In this document: piece after piece, positions 1 through 6,713 of the stretch
How the letters are laid out: each line of letters begins with the position of its first letter
Position numbering within the stretch: position 1 is the first letter of the stretch
From: Acidobacteriaceae bacterium
Lineage (GTDB): Bacteria; Acidobacteriota; Terriglobia; Terriglobales; Acidobacteriaceae
DNA length: 8,313 nucleotides
Assembly: GCA_003132825.1 (NCBI GenBank)
Contig: PKYX01000372.1
Span: 8,125 to 16,437 of the forward strand
Direction of reading: 5' to 3'
Made by a program: the position numbers and the translations under genes
The notes under the pieces: model-generated
Seen by the model: the letters and a program-made list of their open reading frames with translations, nothing else
Told to the model about the DNA's origin: nothing
Database searches by the model: none

Positions 1-533
1 CCATGATCTCCTGCTACGCCCGGCGCAAAGTACTGCGGCGCCTTGATACCACTCGAGGCGGTTTCAATGGGGTATCCGGGAATCGACACCGGGGCCCCGG
101 GACGGCCGGGATTTGCATCCAGCAAGTCCTGGCGTACAAAGACCTTCTCTCCCGGATCGGGAGAGAGCACATCGGATTCATTAACGTCCGCGGTCACGGT
201 GACAGATTCGTTCCGCGCGCGGACCTTCCCCAGGCGCACATCGAAGTTGACCGCGCTCGAGACGGTCAAAGTTTCTGCTGCCGGCTCGAAGCCCTCGGCG
301 GCCGCCCGGATGACGTACTTCCCGCTCAAGGTCACCTGCAATTGGAACCGCCCCTCCTCATCAGTTTTGGTTTGTTCGGTGAATGAACTCTCGGGTTCGG
401 CCAGTTGGACGGTGGCAGAGGGAACCGGATATCCCTGGGAATCGAGCACCCGGCCCGAAACCGAAAATTCCGCCGCCATCACGGAACCGGCCAGCAGGAG
501 AACCGCCGCGACGGTATGGCGAAGTTTCCGCAT
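1..533 (-). CDS. TonB-dependent receptor with carboxypeptidase-regulatory-like N-terminal domain (partial, N-terminal 177 residues)
   Basis: Reading the minus strand from the ATG at 533-531 gives an open frame that runs off the window edge, so only the N-terminus is present. Residues 1-20 look like a signal peptide (MRKLRHTVAAVLLLAGSVMA). Residues about 23-103 form a CarboxypepD_reg-like beta-sandwich (FSVSGRVLDSQGYPVPSATV, then TDEEGRFQL). VTVTAD and a plug-like stretch follow (residues about 128-177, with SSGIKAPQYFAPGVAGDH at the end). This order, and the APGVAGDH sequence, fit outer-membrane receptors of the large acidobacterial TonB-dependent family, which usually continue with a 22-strand barrel lying outside this window. 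The substrate cannot be read from this part. The start lies 9 nt after the stop of the TPR-A gene with no clear Shine-Dalgarno, so translational coupling and co-transcription with TPR-A are likely. Confident on class, not on substrate. Confidence 0.85.
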   Translation of the reverse strand, partial: MRKLRHTVAAVLLLAGSVMAAEFSVSGRVLDSQGYPVPSATVQLAEPESSFTEQTKTDEEGRFQLQVTLSGKYVIRAAAEGFEPAAETLTVSSAVNFDVRLGKVRARNESVTVTADVNESDVLSPDPGEKVFVRQDLLDANPGRPGAPVSIPGYPIETASSGIKAPQYFAPGVAGDH

Positions 534-542
534 GTTGGGTGT

Positions 543-1808
543 CTATCGCCCTGGGGTGGATGCGAGGCTGGCCAAGGCCAGTCGCGCCTGCCCCGAGTCT
601 AGGGTGTTCAACTCGAGCGACTGCTTCAGGTAGTGTTGGGCGGCGTCCGGATCTCCAGCGGCTAGCGCGATTTCCCCCGCGTGGAGCAGGAGTTTCGCGT
701 CGCGAACGCCCACCGCCAAAGCTGTCTCAATCTGCTTGCGCGCTTCGAGGTCCCGACCGTTCGCGTGCAATGCCCAGGCGTAGGCATCGAGCGTGTAGAC
801 GTCTTTCCGCCAGGAGTATTCCTGCTCGGCCACCTGGAGAGCCTTGGCGGGCTGCTTCACGCAGTCGGCGTAGTAGAAGATGAGTTCCCGGTTGGCATTG
901 TCCTTATGGCTCGATTCCAAAAGCGCCTTGGTTTCGAACTCGACGAAGGCTTTCTTGGCCTCGCCCTCGTGCCCCGCGAGTCGCAACGCCCGGGCCAAGT
1001 CGTACAGATTCTCGGTGCGCGAGGTGTCCTGATAGCATTGCCGGAACAGAACGACTGCTTCTTCATACCGCGTCTGCTGCATACGAACCTCGCCCAGAGC
1101 GCCCGTGGCAAAGGGATAGTTCGGGAAAATCGCGAGCGCCTGCTCGAGCAGCTTCTCGGCCGTATCCGTGTTGCCGGTCGCCAATCGGAGATGGCCCATT
1201 TGCGTCAGCAGCCAGGCGCGCTCCTCATCCTCGGTCGGCGGCGTCGACTCATACGCCATCTGCAGCAGGTCGTAGGAACCGTCCATGTCACCAAAAAGCT
1301 CGCGCAGGTGCGCCGCGTGGGTCAATGCCGGCAGATTGCCGGGGCGCAGGTTGAGCATCCACTGCGCCGCCGTCTCCGCATCCTTGTAATTGCCAAGTTC
1401 GGCGTTCGCTTCGGTCAGCAGGCCGTAGACCATGACGTCATCTGGAACCTGCTTGTTCAGTGCTTTTGCCAGATCGAGTGCGGCGGGGAACTCATGTTCA
1501 CCCAGCAGAATCGAGACCTGAATCTTTTTGGTGTCGAAGCTGTTCGGAGCCAGTTGCAACGACTTCTTGACGTCATCGTTGGCTTGCGCGTAGTAGCGGG
1601 CGTCGGAGGTCTCTCTCGCGCGGCGAACCAGCGCCGTGGCGAGAAGGTTGTAACCCGAGTACTGCGCGGGTTTATCCCGGATCAGGCTTTGAGACTCCGC
1701 CATGTTTCGCTCCGCTGGTGAGAGCTCCGGCGCGCTCGTGGTGGGATTGCTCTGCGCCCCAGCAAGGGTCGCAGCCATCATCAACATCAGTGCAAGAAGT
1801 CTCTTCAT
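543..1808 (-). CDS. Secreted tetratricopeptide-repeat protein (TPR-A)
   Basis: This is a 421-residue protein with a signal peptide at residues 1-19 (MKRLLALMLMMAATLAGAQ), so it is exported and probably periplasmic. The rest is helical TPR-type sequence. Clear repeat units include residues about 127-157 (VYGLLTEANAELGNYKDAET), 197-230 (a repeat ending EKLLEQALAIFPN), 235-260 (ALGEVRMQQTRYEEAVVLF) and 373-403 (LLLHAGEIALAAGDPDAAQHY). TPR domains bind other proteins, and no catalytic motif is visible. The start is supported by GAGG at 1816-1819, 7 nt before the ATG. The gene sits 22 nt behind the T-run of a terminator that ends the DUF4331 gene, and 9 nt before the TonB receptor gene, so it is most likely a partner or accessory of that receptor. 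Its sequence is clearly related to the other TPR protein of the window (6700-8181): both share YSGY, ARET-x-D-x2-YY, ANREL, DVYT-x-D-x2-AW and HAG in the same order. The partner protein is unknown. Confidence 0.9.
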   Translation of the reverse strand: MKRLLALMLMMAATLAGAQSNPTTSAPELSPAERNMAESQSLIRDKPAQYSGYNLLATALVRRARETSDARYYAQANDDVKKSLQLAPNSFDTKKIQVSILLGEHEFPAALDLAKALNKQVPDDVMVYGLLTEANAELGNYKDAETAAQWMLNLRPGNLPALTHAAHLRELFGDMDGSYDLLQMAYESTPPTEDEERAWLLTQMGHLRLATGNTDTAEKLLEQALAIFPNYPFATGALGEVRMQQTRYEEAVVLFRQCYQDTSRTENLYDLARALRLAGHEGEAKKAFVEFETKALLESSHKDNANRELIFYYADCVKQPAKALQVAEQEYSWRKDVYTLDAYAWALHANGRDLEARKQIETALAVGVRDAKLLLHAGEIALAAGDPDAAQHYLKQSLELNTLDSGQARLALASLASTPGR

Positions 1809-1809
1809 A

Positions 1810-1819
1810 CCTCGGCCTC
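1810..1819 (-). promoter_or_regulatory. Ribosome binding site of TPR-A, doubled GAGG
   Basis: On the minus strand the sequence before the ATG reads TGAGGCCGAGGT. The GAGG at 1819-1816 is 7 nt from the start, which is a good spacing. The second GAGG at 1813-1810 is only one nt away and is probably not used. This supports the start at 1808 and independent initiation after the upstream terminator hairpin. Confidence 0.6.
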
Positions 1820-1830
1820 AGTGGTTGCGA

Positions 1831-1869
1831 AAAAAATCGTGGCCGCCCGCATCGTCCGAACGGCCACGA
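1831..1869 (-). terminator. Intrinsic (Rho-independent) terminator after the DUF4331 gene
   Basis: On the minus strand a perfect 9-bp stem (TCGTGGCCG pairing with CGGCCACGA, 7 of the 9 pairs G-C) encloses a 15-nt loop and is followed directly by TTTTTT at 1836-1831. It begins 7 nt after the stop codon of the DUF4331 gene. This is the textbook form of a Rho-independent terminator and the only strong one in the window. The next gene (TPR-A) starts 22 nt beyond the T-run, so readthrough at this point would set expression of TPR-A and the TonB receptor unless a promoter lies within or before the hairpin. Confidence 0.88.
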
Positions 1870-1876
1870 GGGTTGG

Positions 1877-3367
1877 TTAGTCGACCGGGCAGATACCGCC
1901 CGGTTGTCCGGAGCAGCCTGCCTGGCCGGGTCCAGTGTGGGCGCTGTCGCGTCCACTGTTGGCTGGCATCACGTAGGGGAAGGAGTTGTTAAATCCTCCG
2001 TTTTTGGTGTTCACGCCATCTCCCAGCGGCGTCCCGAACTTCGCCGCATCCACCAGGATGCCGGCTACGGCACGGGCCGAGATGTCAAACACATCGTCGA
2101 TCGGTCTGCGTCCATTGGGATAGCCGGCGGTGTCGCCGGCTAGGAACCCAAGCCGCTTCTGCTTAGCCGCCGGAGTTGGTGGAATGCCGGTGTTGAGCCG
2201 CAAGAGATCGGCCACGGGTCCGGCATCTTTTGGACCGCAGCCTGGGCAGATCGGGGCTTGGTACTGCGCCAGGATCAGCAAGTCGGTGCGGGGATTGGGA
2301 GGTACCGGAACGCCGAGCGAACTGAAAACCCCTGCCAGGACCGGGTCAAGAACGAAATTCGCGAACTGGGCATCGTTCACCGGAAAATCCATGCTGAAGC
2401 GGTCTTTCGAGCCGGTGCCGATGATCAGTTCGTTAATCAGTGGATTGCCTTCTCGATTCACCTGCTGGAAGGCGGCGTAGTTCACATCCGGATTCGGGGA
2501 GCGACGCACCGTAATCGCATGGCGCGAGGTGCTGCCGTAGGTTCCGATGACCGCCCGCTTGTCGCTGGCAGGATGAAGTTTGCCGTCGACGGTCAGCATC
2601 GCGATGGGGACTTCGAGCACGATGGAGTTGACGTTGTAGCCGCCCACTGCGTCGGGGGCATAGTTGTGAGTATCGTCGGCATCGACGGACGGGGACAATA
2701 CCGGGCCGACTCCGCTGCGGAAGTTTAGAGAATCAAATGCAGCCCCCAGGTCGATGAAGAACGGATCGTCCGCCGTGCCGGCCCACACCTTGACCCCGTG
2801 GTCCAGGCTGTAAATCCCTTGGGTGAACAGCGCTTTGTAGTTCGGCATGGTTAGCGGGCCGACGTTCGAAGGAACCGCATACAAGGTTTTTCCATCGTTC
2901 AGGCAGGTCGCACGCCCATTCGCGACCATGGTCACGGTGTAGGTCTGGCGCAAGCTCAAGCCTTCTGAACCAGCGCCGCTCAGTGAAGTGATCTGCGGGA
3001 TCGAGTCGATGCCGCCGACGAATCCCGTAAAAAGGTCCGGCTGGCGGATTTGGGTGTTAAAACGGAATTGGAAGGTCACGTCGGGAATGCCGTCCTGGTT
3101 GTTGTCAACCAGCATCTGGTAGAGCACGCTCGGATCGAACGGGAAGTAATTGGGCCCGTTGGCGGGTTCGAGCAAAGGGTCCACGTTCAGAATAAAAGTT
3201 ACATAGTTAGGATTGTCGTAGCTGACAAAGGCATACCAGTCAGTGACATCCGCGCTATGGTCCAATGCGGTGATGGGCGCTTCGCGATGGCTCGACGCGA
3301 ACAGGCTGGAAGGCGCCAGCATGAACAGCGCCAAGGCGAAGGCCATTAGGAATTGCAGTTTCTTCAT
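1877..3367 (-). CDS. Secreted DUF4331 family protein
   Basis: This is a 496-residue protein with a signal peptide at residues 1-24 (hydrophobic core AFALALFMLA, cleavage likely after SLFA). The mature N-terminus SSHREAP followed by DHSADVTDWYAFVSYD is the hallmark of the DUF4331 family. Further family-like blocks are NREGNPLINELIIG (304-317) and YPNGRRPIDDVFDISARAVAG (416-436). Length and domain span fit a complete family member. The biochemical role of DUF4331 is not established as far as I know. Residues 88-96 read DNNQDGIPD, the D-x-N-x-D-G-x2-D spacing of calcium-binding loops. Five cysteines occur in the mature protein (C155, C374, C377, C485, C493), including a CPGC pair, which suggests disulfides or metal binding. 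The start is supported by GAGG 8 nt upstream. The gene is preceded by a 262-nt gap that probably carries its promoter, and is followed at once by a terminator, as for a highly expressed single gene. Family assignment is firm and function unknown. Confidence 0.92.
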   Translation of the reverse strand: MKKLQFLMAFALALFMLAPSSLFASSHREAPITALDHSADVTDWYAFVSYDNPNYVTFILNVDPLLEPANGPNYFPFDPSVLYQMLVDNNQDGIPDVTFQFRFNTQIRQPDLFTGFVGGIDSIPQITSLSGAGSEGLSLRQTYTVTMVANGRATCLNDGKTLYAVPSNVGPLTMPNYKALFTQGIYSLDHGVKVWAGTADDPFFIDLGAAFDSLNFRSGVGPVLSPSVDADDTHNYAPDAVGGYNVNSIVLEVPIAMLTVDGKLHPASDKRAVIGTYGSTSRHAITVRRSPNPDVNYAAFQQVNREGNPLINELIIGTGSKDRFSMDFPVNDAQFANFVLDPVLAGVFSSLGVPVPPNPRTDLLILAQYQAPICPGCGPKDAGPVADLLRLNTGIPPTPAAKQKRLGFLAGDTAGYPNGRRPIDDVFDISARAVAGILVDAAKFGTPLGDGVNTKNGGFNNSFPYVMPANSGRDSAHTGPGQAGCSGQPGGICPVD

Positions 3368-3629
3368 GGTGATTGCCTCGGGAGTGAGATTAGCGGACGT
3401 CGTCGGTCGTTCGGTATCCTCCGCCCCAGGAGTGACGCCACAACCAGGGCGCAGGAACGACTCGTAAGTCCACTTCTCTATCTATTACGGTAGTCACCCG
3501 CAAAGCGGATTTAGGAACGGGGAGTTTATTCGCAGGCGCGCATCGAAGTGCCGATCCGGTGCAGGCTCCTATTTCCGAGTCTTACGGGGCACGGCGCGGG
3601 GATGCCCGTTTGAGGCCTGGGGGACGCCC
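3368..3629 (-). other. Intergenic leader, probable promoter region of the DUF4331 gene
   Basis: This 262-nt gap separates the small membrane protein gene from the DUF4331 gene and is the longest gene-free stretch here. It is the natural place for a promoter. I cannot pick out a convincing one: TTGCGG, 17 nt, TAGAGA on the minus strand near 3470-3500 is only a poor sigma-70 match. A 5-bp GC hairpin at 3587-3607, just after the preceding stop codon, lacks a T-run, so at best it would slow polymerase. I see no known riboswitch class. Confidence 0.4.
3376..3379 (-). promoter_or_regulatory. Ribosome binding site of the DUF4331 gene
   Basis: The minus strand reads CGAGGCAATCACC before the ATG at 3367. 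GAGG is 8 nt from the start codon, a normal spacing, and it fixes the start just before the signal peptide. Confidence 0.6.
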
Positions 3630-4100
3630 TTATCTGGTCGCCGCGACGACCAGCCAAGTGTAACCAAGGCAGAAGCAGGCGAGAGCGCTGAACCCAAATG
3701 CCTGGTTCCGGGTGTATTTGAATCGGGTATAGGAATTCGCATTGGGGTGATTTCGATGATTCTCGTAGTTGAGCACCAGGAAGATCATGAAAAGCACTCC
3801 GTAGATGATGCTCATCGCCACCACAAATAACGGTGACGCGAAGGACTTTAGAGATCGGGTATTGGACGGGCCGAAATTCGACGAGCCAAACAAGCAGAAA
3901 ACGATCGACGCTGCAGCCAAGCCCGCGGCGAATTTTGTGATGTCCAAATAGATGGGAAGCAGAGTTTTGGCAAACTCGCCATCATTGCCGGCGGGGTCGA
4001 AGGTGAAAGAGCTGCCCTTAGTCCTCAAAAAGACGATGAGCCATAGCACAGCAAACAGGCCCAGCGCCGTTACGATTCCGGCCAAACCAGCGAACGCCAT
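3630..4100 (-). CDS. Small four-helix integral membrane protein of unknown function
   Basis: I do not recognise this 156-residue protein. It has four hydrophobic segments at residues about 4-25, 53-72, 88-111 and 133-153, with short loops between them. The loop after helix 1 (27-50) contains acidic residues (FDPAGNDGEF). The loop after helix 3 (112-132) is polar and rich in Asn, His, Arg and Tyr (NYENHRNHPNANSYTRFKYT) and could face the cytoplasm or bind a ligand. No enzyme motif is visible. No clear Shine-Dalgarno precedes the ATG at 4100 (AGATCCTATATCCTCAGAAC), so the start is chosen because it opens directly into the first helix. The gene lies 117 nt behind the transporter gene on the same strand and may belong to its transcript. 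The orderly membrane pattern supports real coding. The function could be a transporter subunit or an accessory factor, but nothing decides this. Confidence 0.75.
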   Translation of the reverse strand: MAFAGLAGIVTALGLFAVLWLIVFLRTKGSSFTFDPAGNDGEFAKTLLPIYLDITKFAAGLAAASIVFCLFGSSNFGPSNTRSLKSFASPLFVVAMSIIYGVLFMIFLVLNYENHRNHPNANSYTRFKYTRNQAFGFSALACFCLGYTWLVVAATR

Positions 4101-4217
4101 GTTCTGAGGATATAGGATCTGGGGCTATTGCTTCCAGAGTTGTCCGAGACTCCCTTCTGCGCCTGTCGAGCGCGAGCGCCAATACGCAAACCGACGCGCC
4201 GACGATACTTCAAAGCA
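4101..4217 (-). other. Short intergenic spacer between the transporter and the small membrane protein genes
   Basis: The 117-nt spacer shows no T-run hairpin, so I see no intrinsic terminator between the two genes. It also shows no convincing -35/-10 pair, although TATATC just before the ATG at 4100 could be a weak -10 element. The two genes may be co-transcribed. Confidence 0.35.
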
Positions 4218-6713
4218 TCACTGCGGGATCCAGTGGACATGTGCGCTGAAGAGACCGTCGACAAAACCAATGTGATACACCAGGAACATTCCGAATGCCA
4301 CGCTGGCCAATCCGGAAACGGCCGTCAAGTGACGATTGAGGCTGAAAAACTTCCTTCCGGTGAACACGAGGGGGACCGAAATCGCAGCCGTCATGAGCAT
4401 CATGCCTGCCATGGTTCCGAAACCGAATACCAGCAGGTAGGCAGTTGACCAGAACGGATTCTTGATCGTGGAAAGGACCAGAAGCGCAACCGCTGCCGAG
4501 CCGGCCAGTCCGTGCACCAGTCCAATCACCAGAGGCCGCATGGTTTGATACAACCCCATCCTCCCCACAGTCTTGCCGAGGAAGGTGTCGACGCCGCCCG
4601 AAACGGTTGCGGCCGACTGGCCATCATTCGAACGGGGGTCGCTCGTGGCCGTTGTTTCGGGCGATCCCGTGACCCTTCCTGCCGGAGTCAAGCGCTCCGT
4701 AATCCACTGCAAAGCACCGGTCAGGTTCAATACCCCTAGGAGCACGAGCATCAGAGCAACGCAAAATTCCATCGAAAGCCCGAGCCGAGGCGGAATCACA
4801 ACTCCGAAGATAATGATCGCCGCTCCCACGAGGAAAATCGTCAGGGTGTGTCCCAGGCCCCATAACAGGCCTATGATCGCTGAGCTCTTGATCGACCGCT
4901 CGCGGCTCACGATGGTAGACACGGCCACTACGTGATCGGGATCGGTCGAATGGCGCATTCCGAGAAACAGGCCCAACAGAGTGACCGTGACAAAGGGGAC
5001 CAGTTTGTCTCGGGAGAAAAGGTTCTGTCCAATCGGAGCCGACGCGAAGGCAGACACCGCAATCCCAACCCCCAGCACCACCATGAACGCCGAGGACAAC
5101 AGTGGAAGGTAACGCACCACCGATCGCTCAGCCCCGAAGCGCGATGCCACAAATCGCTTGGTATAGACCATGGTCAGGCCAACCATCACCAGCACTGCCG
5201 CCAAGCCGAGGCTGAATGCGGTGATCAGGAACAAGCCGAAGCCGATCCGGTGCAAGGAGAAAGCACTGAGCAGCACAACCAGCGCCGCAGGGCAGGGAAC
5301 GATACCGCCGGTAATACCGAGCACACACAGCTCTCGTAAGGACACGCCACGGATTTCGGTTTGGCCCGGGGTCGACGAAGGAGGATTACTACCCGCGGAT
5401 TGCTGGAATGCTCGCGGTTTGAACATGGAGAGAAACCAGTGTGAATGCGGTTCGCCCGGAGCATGCGAATGTTCCCCCGTCTCGCCGGTCCAGTGCTTCA
5501 AAAAGATGAAAACGCCAAGTCCGGTCACGCTCAGGCCGGAAATCGCCCCGAGCCATGGATAAAGCTGTTCCGGAACGATATAGCGGGAAGCATAGAGGGT
5601 CACAAATCCCAATAAGTACACACCCGCGGTGTGGGCGGCGGTAACGACGATTCCGAGCAACACGGCGTGTGCGGCCGTGCCGCGCGAGCCGACCAAATAT
5701 GCGGCCACGATCGTCTTGCCGTGGCCCGGCTCGAGCGCATGCAGTGCACCGAGGCCCGCCGCGATGAGCGCAGCCGACAACAGAACCCAAAAACTCAGCT
5801 TGCCCTGAGTGGAGATGATGTCGGTAAAACGGCTGCGCGGCGTATTTTGGGACCGGGGAGCAGGCCGAAAGGACGCTGCTGGCCCGGAGGATAGCGCGCC
5901 TTTGGAGGATGGAGCGGGATTCGATTGCGTCCCATTCGATTGCGCTGGTACCAGCAGGGCTCGGCCGGGGCTCTCCCGGGTAGCTGCCGGATGCCGGATC
6001 CTAGAGGCCGAAGCTATCGTCGGCTTGGCGGGGGTTCTCGCGGCTGCCAGGGGGCTCGGGACCTCGGGTGCGGGAACCGCCGTTCTAAAGTTCACCAGCG
6101 CTGCTAGTTGCTGCGGCGGACTGTTCAACAGATCGGTCGAGTAGTTGGTCAGTTCCTGGCTGCGATCGACATCGGGAGCCGTGCTTCCGAGAATGGTGGA
6201 TCGGTCGCCGAGAACGTCGCCGAGAACTACGATCTCCTTCCACCCGGCCCGGCCGGGGAAGTTGTTGTCGAGGTAGGAGAGTTGGTGTACCCCCGCAGGG
6301 ACAGCGAGTTTCGCTCGAAAAACGACCGTAAGCTTCATGGTAGGCAAGCCGCCGGCGCCCGCGGCAAATACCACCTGACGAGAAACCGTAGCCAAATCGA
6401 CAGCCTGGCCATCAATCTGGAGAATCAGCCCTTGTTTCAATCGCGTCTGTTCCTCATCGAGGTAGCGCGAGTCAGCCGGGTCCTCGGGCTGAGTGGTGAA
6501 CCCGAATTGCCGCATCTCCTGATAGGTAGGAATTTCCGCCCGATCCACCAGGTAGAGGACCTCGACCGAGGCCTGCTCGATTCTGATCTTCGCGTAGTGG
6601 TTCACGCTGAAATTCCCCATGGGATGGGCGAAGGCCGTTCGCGAGGCCAAAAGCAATGAGAAGAGCGCGATGATGGTGCCAATCCACCGAGCGCTGCGCT
6701 TAGTTGGGAACAT
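4218..6713 (-). CDS. Fused nickel/cobalt transporter: extracytoplasmic domain + NicO/RcnA-like module + UreH/NiCoT-like module
   Basis: This is a continuous 831-residue protein. Residues 1-29 are a signal peptide (cleavage after RTAFA). Residues 30 to about 210 are an extracytoplasmic domain starting HPMGNFSVNHYAKI, the form seen at the N-terminus of many high-affinity nickel-transporter-like proteins. Residues about 211-298 are an Ala/Pro/Ser-rich linker. Residues 305-560 form a NicO module with about six helices, HALEPGHGK at 325-333, a His-rich loop (H407, H415, H417, H423, H425) and GGIVPCPAA at 469-477. Residues 564-831 form a second module with HSTDPDH at 588-594 (the H-x4-D-H signature of nickel/cobalt permeases), GLGHT at 619-623 and HGLAGSAA at 734-741. 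The family moves Ni2+ or Co2+ across the inner membrane, and direction (uptake or export) cannot be told. Related proteins normally end after the first module, and UreH-like proteins are normally separate. The start is supported by GAGG 7 nt upstream. It overlaps the TPR-B gene by 14 nt, which implies translational coupling. Confidence 0.9.
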   Translation of the reverse strand: MFPTKRSARWIGTIIALFSLLLASRTAFAHPMGNFSVNHYAKIRIEQASVEVLYLVDRAEIPTYQEMRQFGFTTQPEDPADSRYLDEEQTRLKQGLILQIDGQAVDLATVSRQVVFAAGAGGLPTMKLTVVFRAKLAVPAGVHQLSYLDNNFPGRAGWKEIVVLGDVLGDRSTILGSTAPDVDRSQELTNYSTDLLNSPPQQLAALVNFRTAVPAPEVPSPLAAARTPAKPTIASASRIRHPAATRESPGRALLVPAQSNGTQSNPAPSSKGALSSGPAASFRPAPRSQNTPRSRFTDIISTQGKLSFWVLLSAALIAAGLGALHALEPGHGKTIVAAYLVGSRGTAAHAVLLGIVVTAAHTAGVYLLGFVTLYASRYIVPEQLYPWLGAISGLSVTGLGVFIFLKHWTGETGEHSHAPGEPHSHWFLSMFKPRAFQQSAGSNPPSSTPGQTEIRGVSLRELCVLGITGGIVPCPAALVVLLSAFSLHRIGFGLFLITAFSLGLAAVLVMVGLTMVYTKRFVASRFGAERSVVRYLPLLSSAFMVVLGVGIAVSAFASAPIGQNLFSRDKLVPFVTVTLLGLFLGMRHSTDPDHVVAVSTIVSRERSIKSSAIIGLLWGLGHTLTIFLVGAAIIIFGVVIPPRLGLSMEFCVALMLVLLGVLNLTGALQWITERLTPAGRVTGSPETTATSDPRSNDGQSAATVSGGVDTFLGKTVGRMGLYQTMRPLVIGLVHGLAGSAAVALLVLSTIKNPFWSTAYLLVFGFGTMAGMMLMTAAISVPLVFTGRKFFSLNRHLTAVSGLASVAFGMFLVYHIGFVDGLFSAHVHWIPQ

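Noticed and set aside
681..1721. A 346-residue plus-strand open frame opposite TPR-A
   Set aside because: It lies wholly antisense to a well-supported TPR gene, has no signal, domain or start site of its own, and its composition (Arg-, Leu- and Gln-rich) is that of an antisense shadow in GC-rich DNA.
3550..3563. 14-bp direct repeat GCCGATCCGGTGCA shared with 5241-5254
   Set aside because: One copy is intergenic and the other lies in the transporter coding sequence. There are no flanking repeats or mobile-element signs, so chance is the likely cause in GC-rich DNA.
3587..3607. GC hairpin after the small membrane protein gene as a terminator
   Set aside because: The stem is only 5 bp (GGGCA/TGCCC) with an 11-nt loop and no T-run, so it does not meet the pattern of an intrinsic terminator.
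3368..3629. Possible riboswitch (NiCo or c-di-GMP type) upstream of DUF4331
   Set aside because: I looked for the conserved core elements of these classes in the leader on the minus strand and could not find them; only isolated short GC pairings are visible.
5020..5040. Two separate transporter genes wrongly joined
   Set aside because: The frame runs through the junction without a stop, and no in-frame ATG with a ribosome site lies between the modules; the nearest Met codons (residues 544 and 586) fall inside a helix and just before the H-x4-D-H motif.
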